From: Cladobotryum mycophilum
Lineage: Eukaryota; Ascomycota; Sordariomycetes; Hypocreales; Hypocreaceae
Assembly: GCA_036429605.1 (NCBI GenBank)
Contig: JAVFKD010000015.1
Location: 2,069,421-2,133,420 of the forward strand
Reading direction: 5' to 3'
DNA length: 64,000 bases
The position numbers and the translations under genes are program-made. Below the pieces are notes generated by a model that had not been told where the DNA came from, searched no databases, and saw nothing but the letters and a program-made list of their open reading frames with translations. This document shows positions 45,630 to 57,377 of the stretch, piece by piece; position 1 is the first letter of the stretch, and the number at the start of each line of letters is the position of its first letter.

Positions 45630-47160
45630 CTCCCCCTAAGCAACAGTTGCACAATGCAGTAAAAATGCCCCCCCCTTCTTCCTCCCTGGACCCCTGTAGC
45701 CGGTCATTAAACTACCACCGCACGCCAATTCCAACCCGGTCCGTTTTAGGCAACTGTCCATCCTTATAATGGATGGGTTGGTCAGGTCAGGTACTAGCGG
45801 TACTTGCTGCTACTGCATTCCCGTATTCTGTCCCCCGGGTCTCCGTTAGCAGTGACCGCCAGTACGGAGAACAGGTACCTACTACCACCTGGGGCACACC
45901 ATCCATACACATACACTGGGTCACCCACTGGGCCACACACCACCCACTCTGCTGGCTGTCCTGTCCGTCCACTGCAAGCCCACTACCCACCCACTGTAGC
46001 AGGAGCACTGCACTGCACTACACTGCACTACACGCGAGCCACACACCAAAGGAACCAACACGCCCTACCCCTGGCCTCTCTCTTCTCATCTTCATCTCTT
46101 TCGCTTCGCTTCGTTTTCCTCTTCCTCCACTCTCCTATTCCTCCGCCTCCTAGGTGACTCCCTCCTCCTGGTTTTCAGGGTTCTTCTTTTTCTTCCTTCT
46201 GCTATACGCGTTGCGCCTTTACCAACCTTTCGGTTTACGCTTCGCCTTCGTCCATCTTTTTTTGTCTTATCCCCTTTTTTCCTTCTTTCTTCTAGTACTT
46301 CATTACCTCAATCATTATTCTCTTTGCTCCTCCCCGGTTCTTCCTCTCAGCTCGCTCGCACACTTCTTTCTGAGTCGAGGCCAAGGGGATTTGCCAATTC
46401 TTCTCGTGTCGCCCTATATCCGGCCCGCCCTGTCAATCAAACGACTCGGATTCCTTCTTGGTTCGACCTGTGTGTGTCTTGCTTCTTCCCTTTTGGATAG
46501 CACTTCTGCTTTGGATTTGCCTCCATGAAGCACCCGTTCTAAGACGCATTTTCTTCAACCTTGACGACACTCATTCTTCCAAATACTCCTATTAATACTG
46601 TTGCCCGATTTCCTGGCCAAGTATACCGGGCCTCAATACCTTTGATACTCGTTCTCTATTCGAAATACAATTCGCCGCTCTCGCTTGCCAGCAACATTCG
46701 AATATACCTTTAGTTGCTTTATTTGGCTACTCATATCGACACCGACTCGATCGATTGCTCGCTGAAGATACTGGCTGCTTGCTCTCTTGCTGGACTGCCA
46801 GTCGTCCGATATAACAAGCTGTCGAGCTCGTCACACCGATATCAATACCTACATAATCTTCTTCAACAAGAATTAGCTTGCATACATACCGATTTAATCT
46901 GATACTACGGCATAGAGCTTCGTTTTTGCCTTGTTACGCATCCTCTCAACTACTGTCGCGTTCAATTGCTTCATACACAACCTCTTCACGTTAAAGAGCG
47001 ACCGATACCACTGCCGAGTCCCTGGACTTGACAAGTTTATTCGACTCTTACCACGTTAGCTTTGCTCGCTTCGTGCCTTTCGTGGGCACGCATAATCCGC
47101 CAAAACGGCTGTTCTATCCCACGCTGGGCGGGACTCTATGGTCCCCCTCATCTTCTCGGG

Positions 47161-49535
47161 ATGCAGGAGATGAATGGATCTGTGCACCAGGGCCCGCCCA
47201 ATGGTGCCGGCGGCAATCGTTTCGGTCATGCCTCGAAGCCGTCCAACAGTGATACCGGCTTCTCTCACGGGGCCTTTACCTCCAACATTTCAGGTTTCGC
47301 GGACCGTCACCCTCGGAGAGGTAACATTCCCTCGCTCAACACTCAGAACATGAACCAGAACCAACATCAACACCAACAACACATGAATGGCCATGACATG
47401 ACCCCGGGAACTGCATTTGATATGCAGTTCACCCCCTTCTTCCGTCCCAATTGCTCCTTGGAAGCCCTTTCCAGCCCGGTAGCCCGGCAACGTTTGGAAG
47501 CCCCCAGTTCCAGAACCTTTCTGGATTCCAACAGGCCCAGGTTAACAACAACCAGCAGCACAATGGTGGTGTCTCAAGCCCCGTGCAGCAGGCTATGTCA
47601 CCGCAATTTCAGACCCTGGTTTCACCGTCAACTTATGGAGCACCTCAGTTTTTCCCGCCTCAATCACCTACCGGTGGTTTTAACATTCCAAATGCCATGC
47701 CTGCTACTTCCCCTGTTGCTATGAACTCTGGAGTTGTAACTGGAACCAGTAGGACAGTCTACCTGGGAAACATCCCACCCGACACTACTGCTGAGGAAAT
47801 TTTGGGACATGTTAGAAGCGGTCAAATTGAGTCAGTTCGTCTGCTCCCCGATAAGAACTGCGCTTTCATTTCATTCTTGGACGCTAGCTCCGCCACTCAC
47901 TTCCACTCTGATGCCATCTTGAAGAAGCTCTGCATCAAGGGCCAGGATATCAAAGTTGGATGGGGCAAGCCATCCCAGGTTCCTACCTCGGTAGCATTGG
48001 CTGTACAACAGTCGGGCGCTTCACGAAATGTCTATCTAGGGAACCTTCCCGAGGAGATTGCTGACGATGAATTACGCGAAGACCTTGGCAAGTTTGGCGC
48101 CATTGACACCATTAAAATCGTGCGGGAGAAGAGCATTGCGTTTGTTCACTACCTGTCGATTGCCAACGCCATCAAGGCTGTGACCCAACTTCCTCAGGAG
48201 GCAAAGTGGCAGGCTCCTCGCCGGGTGTACTATGGCAAGGACAGATGTGCCTATGTTTCCAAGACACAGCAGCAGAATGCTGCTCAGTATCTTGGCATCG
48301 CCCCTGGATATGCGCACATGTTGACTGGCGCCGATCGCGATCTGATTTCCAACGCTCTCGCACAGCAGTCTGTTGCTGCTGCCGCGGTCGCTACAACTGC
48401 TGGTGGAATGAACAATCTTGGCAACCGTACTATCTATCTGGGCAACATTCATCCCGAGACAACAATTGAAGAGATTTGCAACGTCGTTCGAGGTGGCCTG
48501 TTGCATCACATCAGATACATTCCTGACAAGCACATTTGTTTCGTAACCTTTATCGACCCCACCGCGGCGGCTTCTTTCTACGCACTCAGCAACTTGCAGG
48601 GACTCATGATTCACAATCGACGACTCAAGATTGGCTGGGGTAAGCACTCTGGAGCGTTGCCACCCGCTATTGCCCTTGCTGTCAGTGGTGGAGCCTCACG
48701 AAACGTCTACATTGGCAATCTGGATGAGACATGGACAGAGGAACGTCTTCGCCAGGACTTCTCCGAGTATGGTGAGATTGAGTTAGTCAATGCACTCCGC
48801 GAAAAGAGCTGTGCCTTTGTCAACTTTACCAACATTGCCAATGCGATCAAGGCGATCGAGGCAATCCGCGGTAAGGAGGAATACAAGAAGTTCAAGGTCA
48901 ACTTTGGTAAGGATCGATGTGGAAACCCTCCCCGACAAATCCACCAGAGTCAGTCTCCACGGGGTGACGGTGTTTCCTCTCCTCCTCCCAGCGGTTCTCA
49001 GGGCGGCAACTCGCCATCAAATGGATCCACGCCTCAACCAGCAGCAGCTCTCTTCAACGCATCCAGCAACCCATTGACTATGTATCTTAGCCATGTGTCT
49101 CAGCAAGCCCATCAGCAGCAGCATCAGCAACATCAACAGCAAATGTCTGTGCAGCAGAACATTCTCTTCAACACAGCTCAATCCGCTGATTTAACGTTGG
49201 ATGTTCCTCAACAGGGTCATATTGGCGGTCATGGTCAGTCTGCTAGTATCTCTAATGGCTACCCAATGAACGGTTCTGGAGCTACTACTATTGGAGGTCT
49301 TCTCGCTCCTGGCAATGGGCGTGGCCAGCACAACCGCGCAGTCAGCCTTCCGGTTCTAGCGCCCGGTTTTGAGAACGGTGGTAACAGCCCCAACAGCGTT
49401 GGCGGTAACGGCAGCGATGGTGAGAGACGAGGACATCATTACCAGGCCAGCTACAGTGGCATGGGCGCCGCTGGATTCGGTTTGGCCATCCAGGGTGGCT
49501 TGAATGGATGGGTTGAGGAGGAGGTCGCCAACTAA
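47161..49535 (+). CDS. nrd1: Nrd1/Msa2-like RNA-binding protein with four RRMs, with an apparent frameshift
   Basis: The best start is the ATG at 47161 (MQEMNGSVHQGPP). The N-terminal 195 residues are Gln/Asn/Pro-rich. Four RRMs follow at about residues 197-270, 288-363, 421-497 and 512-587; their RNP2 motifs read VYLGNIP, VYLGNLP, IYLGNIH and VYIGNLD. The C-terminus is low complexity with a His/Gln stretch and phosphorylatable Ser/Pro sites. The order and spacing match fission yeast Nrd1/Msa2, which binds mRNAs and restrains sexual differentiation under MAPK control. Near 47432-47436 (five C) the frame shifts: DMQFTP is in one frame and LGSPFQPGSPATFGSPQFQ in the next. One more C gives a continuous 791-residue protein (TPLLPSQLLLGSPF). 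No intron fits. Confidence 0.9.
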
Positions 49536-50282
49536 ATCATGTGCCTTGACTGGTTCATTGCGCTCAGGCACGCGGCATTGGGAGGATTGTCTAATGGTTG
49601 TAATTGCTACGGGGTCTTTCTGCCTTGTCCTTAATTCTGTTTGGATTTCGCTTCTTTTTAAAGAAAATTTCTTTTTGATAATATTTTGTTTTCCACTTCG
49701 GTGTAAAATGTTTCGCTTTTTTCGACCCGAGCATTTACTCCCCTTACGAAGCACTGAGATGGGGAAAGGTTGATGGTCATCTCTCTTTCTCGTCATGGAA
49801 GAGATGGTTGCATTGATGTCTGAAAGGAAACGGCTACCAAAGAAAGAGATGAGGAAGAAGGGAGAGGAAAAAAAACTATGCTGGATGATGAGACTGCCCT
49901 GCTTTCTCCTGGAAATGGAGAGAAGTGTGTGCGTGGATGGACGTGTTATGGCTTTGGGACCTTTGGGGACGAGTTGAAGAGCGAAAGTGATATCTGCATG
50001 TGTGTGCGCGCGTGTTTTTCATCAAGGAGTCATGGTTGGGATCAGGGAGGGAGGGAATTGATCGACTAAGTAGTGTCAAATATAGACCGACAAATAAAGA
50101 TCGTTTGTCCAAGGTTTTTCTTCATTGTCTATTCGTTTGCGTGATGGTTCTTGATTCAAAATTACTTTGTATCTTTTTCTTGTTCCTTTTTTGTTTTGTT
50201 CAACGCCAGTTGCAAAACAATCTTGCCTCTTTTTTTTTTTTTTTTTGGTCACCTCACAAAAAGGAGGGGGAGGATAGGTTGT
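49536..50282. other. Convergent 3' regions, Nrd1-like and acid phosphatase genes
   Basis: About 750 bp with a T17 run at 50230-50246. No coding region supported. Confidence 0.55.
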
Positions 50283-52026
50283 TTAATACCCCGCGGGTTC
50301 GGGCTTGGCGGGGAACGCAGACGTTTTGATGTTGGCGCGGCATTGTTGTCTCCAGTCGCGGGGGTGAACTTGTCTACGATGGACTTGAATGCCTCCTGTA
50401 CAAAAAGAAAAATTTTAATGAGAGGAGGAGGAGAAGAGGAAGAAGAAGGAGAACCTTTGTATGGTTTTTTTGGTTTTGGTTGTTTGTCTTTGGTTTTTGG
50501 TCTTTACGAGGATGGGTTTTTTTTGGTTTGGTTTACGGTGTAGGAGTTTGCTTTGTTGTTACGGGGGAAGATGTATGATGGAAAGGGGGTTGAAGGGGGG
50601 AGTGTTGTGTGAGACTTACCAGTGTGCAAAAGGATTCATCGCCGTCGAGGTGTTTGCCCTGGGGCTTACACCCCGGGATCGTGACGGGCGTGTCGTTGTA
50701 GCGAAGGCGAACAAAGTGCCCCTGAAGCGACTTCTTTTCGTTTTCGCCGAGGTCAGGGGTGGGCTTGCGGCCGATGGTGGTGCGGGGTGATGGGTTGCCG
50801 CCGAAAATGGACGACCACCAGGTCCTTTGCGGATGGCTCGCAGCCTTGGGTGATTGGTTGGCAGAGCGGAAGAGTTCGACGGCGATGTGGCTTGTAAACG
50901 GAGGCCAGGCGTCGGTGTCGAATGCTCCAAGACTGGCGAGCACGCCGGCGAGTGTAGTGTCGTGACAGCCACTGAGACCAAAACGAGTGGGAATGGTCCC
51001 AGCGGTGGCATCGCTTTTGGCTTGTCCGGATTGACCCGCGGTTGCATGCGCGCTGCCCAACTCTGCACTGTCGACCATGCGGACAACAACGTCGGCTAGC
51101 AGACCGCCGATACCCAAGGTTCGATACTCGTTGCTCTCCCTGTATCCGTCGTACCACTCCTCCACGCCAATCTTTTCCATGATCTGCTTGACCTTGGGGT
51201 CGTAAAACTCCTTGGGCAACCTTGTGGCGGGGCCATGGGCGCTGGTGGAGTTGACCGTATCCAAGATGCCGATGAGACGGGGCCGGGAATCGACGGCAAT
51301 GCGGGGGCTGTCGTCGGGCATCCACTTGCCAAGCTTCTCGTTCAGGTAGGCCATCTCCTCGGAATCGTTCCAGCGATGGGCCGCGCGCTGCGCAAAGGCG
51401 CGCGAGAGTTCGGCGAAGCGGCGGCACATGCCATCGTTGGGGAAGAGGGTTTCCTCTGCGAAGGAGCGGGATATGACGGTGAGCGGGGGAAGCCGGGCGA
51501 CCGGGTATGGGGGATACAGGCCCTGGAAGGCCTGCTGCATGGATTCCAGAGCCCGGGGGACGGCAGTAGAGCGAAGATAGAATGGGTCGGCGTCGTTGAT
51601 CTGGGCGGGGAGGAAGCCAAGCCTCTCGACGTAAAGCCTGCGCAACCTCGTACCCAAGGCGTAGGTGGTCTCGCGACCGCGGTCCGTCAGCATGCCCATG
51701 TCGCATATGGCATCGAGCTCGCCCGCGGGGCCTGCGGCGAGAACAGCCGCGTCATCGTGAGCAAACGTTTCGAGGCGGCGTTTCCATTCGACTTTGGAGA
51801 AGCTTCTGTTCGCAGCATCGGGATTGAGGACGGAGGCGCGAAGCTGTCCAAGGGCGCTGCAGTAGGGCCAGTAGGGATGCAGGCCGGCGTTGGTGAAGCG
51901 AGAGTTGACGGGCGTGCGCTCGCCGTGGCGGAGGAGGATCTGGACCTGCTGCAAACGGAGCTGGGGAGGGTAAAGCTCGGCCAGCTCAGCGTCTGTGTAT
52001 TCTGGGCGGGGCTGGAGGGTGGTCAT
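50283..52026 (-). CDS. Histidine acid phosphatase, intracellular type, with an apparent frameshift in the last exon
   Basis: Minus strand, exon 1 52026-50620 and exon 2 50395-50283, with a 224-nt GTAAGT...ACAG intron. Residues 33-39 (RHGERTP) are the family signature with nucleophile His34; the proton-donor pair His355-Asp356 sits in SGCHDTTLAG. There is no signal peptide, so the enzyme is probably cytosolic, near the ACP6/lysophosphatidic-acid phosphatase side of the family. Exon 2 starts EAFKSIVDKFTP, then breaks at a run of five G on the plus strand (50360-50364). With one more base it reads on as RDWRQQCRANIKTSAFPAKP and stops at 50283, a natural ending for this family (506 aa). As written the frame continues to a later stop with unconvincing sequence. 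The natural substrate is unknown. Confidence 0.87.
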
Positions 52027-52747
52027 TGTGGCTTGAAACCAAGGTCAAAGAGAACAAGAAGCAAGCCGGAATAATACCCCAGGCGGAAGTGGAACAAAGA
52101 ACATATATGGATGAATGAAGGCCTTCAGTAAAGTTCATTGACCTTGCCTTGATACCTAAGAGCTGTTCTATCTTGGGTAGGCGGTCAGGATTCTGCCACC
52201 ATGCAGTTTGTTCTACATACCTACCCTAGACTAGAATTATATTCCGTTTACAGTTTCAGAGTCAAGACAAAGATGAACATACAGCCCTATGAATCTGTTT
52301 ATTTTATCCATCTGAATTCCATCCTATACTCTTCAGGCTAGTTCCATGAGTCTATTTTTTTTGGGCTCAAAGACGTTTCATAAGTTCATCGCCTAAGCTA
52401 CCCAAGTACGCATTGTGTGTTCAATGGCTCTTGCACGGAACACAGAGTATCAAACCAGGGTTATGTCGTCTTTTATTCTCCAAGCTAGATAACGTAATTA
52501 TGGGAACAAATATATTCTTTGATCGCAGTTTTCAAGATTCGCTCATTGTCGAATACTTGCGTTGGTTTCAAGACTAGATGGCGATGTGAAGTATATATAT
52601 GATATGCTCTCAACTGCCTCGCTTTGGAAGAAATCATCAACATCAACATCAACACCTGCAATCTCTACCTACAATAAACACATTTACAAAGTTCATCACC
52701 ATCACCATCACCACCATCATCATCTATTTTGCATTCGCTCTTCCACC
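52027..52747. promoter_or_regulatory. Divergent upstream region, acid phosphatase / APH-like gene
   Basis: About 720 bp, with a CATCAC/CATCATC repeat at about 52684-52730 in the leader of the APH-like gene. The frame before the chosen ATG stays open and would encode a His tract, but this is best read as leader. Confidence 0.5.
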
Positions 52748-53734
52748 ATGCCGCTCAGATCAATCGACGAAAACTCCTGGGTCCTCGCTGAGATGGTCAT
52801 CATTCGACGGCAGTGGTCCAAGACAGAACTTCCGGCTTCCGAGTACAGTTTCAAAGGCCCAGACAACGCCTTCTATACTTGCACAGAAATACAAGGACCG
52901 GCGCCCAAGACCAAAGCGCTCAGAGAGGATAGCCATATTCGTCTCATTGAGGACGCGGGTGTGAGAGCCTGCCGGTGGCAATTTGGCAGTGTCACTTGCG
53001 AGGTGTATTACTGCCGAGAGAAGGGACCAAAGGAATGGGAAGTTCTGAACTGGTTGAACGAGAAGGGCTTGAGTTTTGACGTTCCTAAAGTCTTCTACCA
53101 CTATCAGGACACTGTACTGCCTGGTAGGCGAGTTATCGTGAGGACGCATGTTCCTGGCGGGCTGTTGCTGGCTCTGTGGCCGAAATTGAACGACAAATTA
53201 AAGGATGTTTACACTCGTGAGGTACTACGACTCACCAAGGAACTTGCGCAGTTCACCTCGAGCCGTCTTGAAGGACTTGATGGAGAGCCTTCGTATGACG
53301 GTGAGATGTTTGTGAAGGCACCCCGAGGGGAAGATGTCAATTACGACGAAGTTATCAAGCGATGCAAATGGTTCGGGATGAAATGTGATGCCTTTCACTT
53401 TTACAATCACGACGTGGGACTACACAATATCTGGTTTCGAACCGACGAAGAAGCCATGGCGGAAATTGACAGGGCCGTCCAGGATCCGACATATGTTCCA
53501 AAGAGACGCCTGATTGCGCTGCAATCCTACATGTTTACCGGGTTTGTTCCGCTTGAATGGGTTGCAACTAATCTCTTTGAACCCTTGTTCAGACTCCCCT
53601 ACAAAAGTGAGATCGAATTTAAGGCAAAGCTCAAGAAGGAGTTTGAACTTGCGGGGTGGCCCAATGTTAGAGACAAATGGGAGTCACAGTTGGACGTTAA
53701 GAAGAAGAAGAGGGAGGAAGAGAAGGAGATCTGA
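52748..53734 (+). CDS. Aminoglycoside-phosphotransferase-fold (APH/ChoK-like) protein, possibly catalytically altered
   Basis: Single exon, 328 aa, starting MPLRSIDENSWVLAEMVI, the usual opening of a large fungal APH-like family. The N-lobe has a weakly conserved beta sheet, and the C-lobe has the catalytic-loop pattern FYNHDVGLHNIWF with Asp222 and Asn227 in place. The next motif, which in relatives reads roughly IDWxxAGFVPxxW and supplies the metal-binding Asp, here reads SYMFTGFVPLEW: the Asp is replaced by Ser at about residue 260. A highly charged Lys/Glu tail ends the protein. In-frame Met codons lie upstream (52562), but the sequence between them and 52748 is a CAT-repeat leader. Such proteins are abundant in filamentous fungi and mostly uncharacterised. 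The substrate is unknown and activity is doubtful. Confidence 0.8.
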   Translation: MPLRSIDENSWVLAEMVIIRRQWSKTELPASEYSFKGPDNAFYTCTEIQGPAPKTKALREDSHIRLIEDAGVRACRWQFGSVTCEVYYCREKGPKEWEVLNWLNEKGLSFDVPKVFYHYQDTVLPGRRVIVRTHVPGGLLLALWPKLNDKLKDVYTREVLRLTKELAQFTSSRLEGLDGEPSYDGEMFVKAPRGEDVNYDEVIKRCKWFGMKCDAFHFYNHDVGLHNIWFRTDEEAMAEIDRAVQDPTYVPKRRLIALQSYMFTGFVPLEWVATNLFEPLFRLPYKSEIEFKAKLKKEFELAGWPNVRDKWESQLDVKKKKREEEKEI

Positions 53735-56700
53735 ATTGTCTTTGAGATGGACAATTTGTGGTTATTGTTTGTCCATTTGCTATTTTCTATCATTTCCAAC
53801 ATAGCCCTGAAAGAGCTCAACCTCTTCAGAAAAACATGCTTGTTCCATAGACGCCCCGAGTCTGAGTTTCCATCATAGTAAAATGCACCAAATCTACTGT
53901 GTTCCGGGATCCTGTTCGAGCTGATCAGAAAGGATCGCTTGCGAAGAGTAGTCGATTCAATGTGTAAGCAATGTATTGGGGAGGGGGATTCTAGTCATAC
54001 CTCCAAATACAGGAGCCTTTGCTTGCATTCGACGCAGTGAGTCTTCTTCTCCCCCCCAATAAGTATGTTGTTATAACCGCATCTAGGACATCTTCCAGAA
54101 TGAGCCCTCACGTGTTCATAGACTTGACCACTGGTAAGCTGGATATACTCCTAAAGAACCGTGGTGGCGACTGCTGGGTCGACTGTGTCTTCAGCATCGG
54201 CCGTAGTAGCAACGTCGTTCATAGTTGTTGAGGCAGCTATATTGTTTTCAGGAGCCCAGGCGGCGTACTCCTCCATCTGAGTTCTGACGGTGGGAGTAGC
54301 CAACTCATCTTGGGCAGGTTGAGCAGATGAGTCGAGGCGGTCCATTTTGTCAAGACCTGGTGATGGAGAGTGCAAACGTGAGCAGCAAGTGTGGAGCGTG
54401 TTTGAGAGCAAGTGGAAGAATGTGAAATGAAGGTGGAGGAGGGGGCATGGCGTCCTTATTTGTATTTACATTGCTACGGGCTGTTTCTAGTCATACATAG
54501 AATCTCCAGCACGAGTACAGATACTGTGATGGACCAAGTTCCCGTAGCCGTCGGCTTCCGTACCGGTTGGCTACTCCTGGTACCCCTGAGACCGGGAGCA
54601 ACAAATGAAGGGGGAGGGAACTGCGAGACGTCTACTGGGTGACGATGCGTCTCGATCTCAATATCGCTGCGCGCTCTCCTATGTGATGGAGCTATGAACG
54701 AGAGGCCCTGGAACAGCCTATCATCCATTGTTTATCCACCTATATGTCCTTGCCCCAACAGACCAATGCTGCGGGATGCATAGAGAAATGAGCGAAAGAG
54801 GAAGAGTACTTGCGCAAACGAATATACCCCCTAATACCCCAAGACGTAAGAGGCTGCGATTTGAGAGGCACAACAGTTTCAGAGAGCTGCGAATGTGGAT
54901 CTTCCACGTTCAAAGCCGAAAAGGTATCCATCAAACAGGTGCAAGAGACTGAGTTGCGCACATCGCATGCATACAAACGCGTATATGTCGGCAAGCTGGC
55001 AAGGCTGGTGGGCCATAATGCGGTTGATACATGGTCATAGGAACACTGACAAACGAAAGATCGTATCATTAGCCAATCGCAGGGACGATAACGCGGCGGC
55101 GTTATGGGCTGGCGGAGTATGAAGAAAAGCCACATGCTTCTTGACTGGCTGAATTTGCGAACGGGAACATGCGGCAGCCCCCAGCTTCTCGGTGAAATAC
55201 ATGCACTTTATGAATACGTCAACACAGAAACGGTAGGAGATGGAGACAAGACCGTGCCGACCACTGGGAAGCTTCTTCGCACACGGCCTCATAGAGAGAA
55301 AAACAAGCGCTGGTCGGCAATCGAAACACTATCTTTATAGTTGATAGGGCCCTCAATAGGCTCTATATGGGAGGAAAAGTGGTGGTCTGCTCTGGGCCAT
55401 GATCCTGTCTCTGGTTCAACGGCCTTACGAGAAGCCGATCAGCCCAACAGCCACCTCGGTTCTAAGGTCATATTGCGCTGATAGCTGGAGAACGCCCAAG
55501 ATGGTGCTGATGAATCACAGGTGCCTTGTAGAGGCTGTACTGGGCGCAACAAGGTACCTCTGGTCCTCTGACTCCAACAGCAAATTGGCCGGATATGAGT
55601 GGCGGCGACGCAACGGAAGAGCAAGTCCCACTTCGTGCGAGGTGCCGACGGACCAAAATTTTTAAATTGCGGTCAGAATCTATATGAACAAGTGACCGGA
55701 CGGTACTACATACTATACTGGTATGCTTTCTTGGCCAAGTTATCTGCAGTAGCTGGTAGTCTACCGCAGAAACACCAAAAGGCTCTCTCCACGTAGCCTT
55801 TAGTCGTGGGGGTTGTTAATTTTTTTATGCAGAGAGTGTCGTGATTTTGGAGCGGAAGATGACAGGAGAAAACGTGCTATTCATATAGTACAAACAATAG
55901 TGTTGTTTTGATTATGATTGAGAACAACTTGATTGAGCGAGGTTATCGTAGAGGATGTAAAGGTACGTACCTGGACTATCGATTGGTCAACCATACTTGT
56001 ACCGTGTCCCAAAATTGGCATCATATTATGGGACTATTCCGAAAATGCTCATGTGGATCCGGTCCATGCCAAGGTACTTTAATAATCTGGAGGAGCACGT
56101 GATGCCACAGGTCTACCAGTTCGTTCTAGGACAGAAATGGAGAGAAAGGATCCCTTCCGAATTAGATGTTGGTGATGACCTCATTAAATGCTTTTGGCCA
56201 TATGGTATGTAGAGGGCCTAGTCATTATCAGTCACCTTTTTTTTTTGGTTTGCCTACTTTTTCTTTTGCTTTCAAGAACACAAACAGGGGCATGACTGGA
56301 ACTCGCAAGATAATTGATTACCTAAGATCACGCATTTGGTAATCAAGATAGCAAAAAAAAAAAAAAAAGGCAGAATCAATCAGTATGTGGCTGTGAGTTT
56401 TCACTGGATTTCTCGTTTCCTGTCAGAACATGTCACATGCTAACGAACAGAACGTGCGCGTGCCATGCGCCTTGCCATGTCTTGTCATACCTTCAAACAT
56501 GGAAACATGAAAACGTCTAAGCGTCTGAGCTCTAGGCAAGAGAATAAGACAGTCGCATTACCTAATCAGTGAGCTGTTCTTAACGATCCAATAGCAGGCG
56601 GCAGAATTGATCGACAGACAGCCATTTGCATCATGGCGGCGGTGCAGCCAAGAAGAAGAAGAAAGAAGAGATCCATTTTTTCTTCTTCCCTCCTCTCACG

Positions 56701-57377
56701 TTTCTTTACGAGCGGAGCGAGATCTCCTTTGCCTTGGCTTGCCTTTGCCTTGTCTTGTTCAAGTTAAAGTTCAAGATAAGATCTGTCTATTTATTATTAG
56801 CTGCCGTCACAGTGACAAAGGTACAGCCCATCACCCAAACGAGAAGAAAAAAAAACATTGGATCCCAAATATCCCGTCTCCGTCCATCCATTGATGGATC
56901 CAACAGACAGGGCCGGACAGGTCAATTCAGCTCGTGCCCCCGGCTGGCTCGGCTCGGCTCTGCATTTCGATGACTTCTTCCTCTTCCTTTCTCTCTCTGT
57001 CTCTGTCTCTATTTATGCTGCTTTGTCCGCTTCCTAAATCCTCTCATCTCCTCTTTCTTTTTCTCTTTCCCTTTTCCTCTTCTTCAACTACAACCCTCCC
57101 TCCCCCTTCTTTTCCCTCACACACACCGACCAGACCACACTGTTGCATGTCCACGTTTCCTGAAAGCCTCTTTAGATCATCCATTCCAAACACCCCACTA
57201 TCTGCACCTCTCATTGGTCGGATGCTCTTTTTTGACATCACCAACGACATATTCTCAAACAAACCAAAAAACATAATGCCCGAGACGACATTGCGATAAC
57301 GTTGCGCATTTGGTGCTTTGGTTGTTACTCTCTACACTGTACATCGATTGCGTTTGATATCTCCAAACTGGCAGTGA
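53735..57377. other. Intergenic region with doubtful gene fragments
   Basis: About 3.6 kb. Two stretches have protein-like character (54008-54342 minus and 55961-56212 plus) and are discussed separately. The rest, including an A16 run at 56353-56368 and a CT-rich leader from about 56970, shows no supported gene. Confidence 0.45.
53996..54342 (-). CDS. Doubtful small zinc-ribbon-like protein gene
   Basis: On the minus strand an ATG at 54342 starts MDRLDSSAQPAQDELATPTV, an acidic Ala/Thr-rich segment of 64 residues that meets a TAG at 54151. In the same frame beyond it comes EYIQLTSGQVYEHVRAHSGR, then CPRCGYNN, then CVECKQRLLYLEV and a stop at 53996. This second part has a Cx2C-x14-Cx2C spacing typical of a zinc ribbon. 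TTCTTTAG just before GAGTATATC could be an intron acceptor that removes the TAG, but I find no good donor. It may also be a decayed gene. I recognise no family and claim no function. Confidence 0.35.

Larger units (their letters stand above)
42611..47160. other. Long intergenic region with low-complexity DNA and the Nrd1-like leader
   Basis: About 4.5 kb with no supported coding region. It contains four TACTCCGTA-type motifs between 44474 and 45132, an A17 run (44672-44688), TTTTG repeats (45390-45433) and a GGAT repeat (45606-45629). From about 46050 it is pyrimidine-rich and is probably transcribed leader, possibly with an intron. Confidence 0.5.

Noticed and set aside
11456..50364. Programmed frameshifting in five genes
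   Set aside because: The genes are unrelated, sites lack a shared slippery-site context or stop codon arrangement, and all need the same one-base gain in a homopolymer. Sequence error is simpler.
50753..51706. 317-codon minus-strand frame in the acid phosphatase gene
   Set aside because: An alternative frame of the same exon with Arg/Pro/His-rich nonsense; the phosphatase frame carries RHGERTP and the HD motif.
52562..52747. In-frame upstream extension of the APH-like protein including a run of ten His
   Set aside because: The CAT repeat lies in what looks like a 5' leader, and the family normally begins at the MPLRSIDEN-type start.
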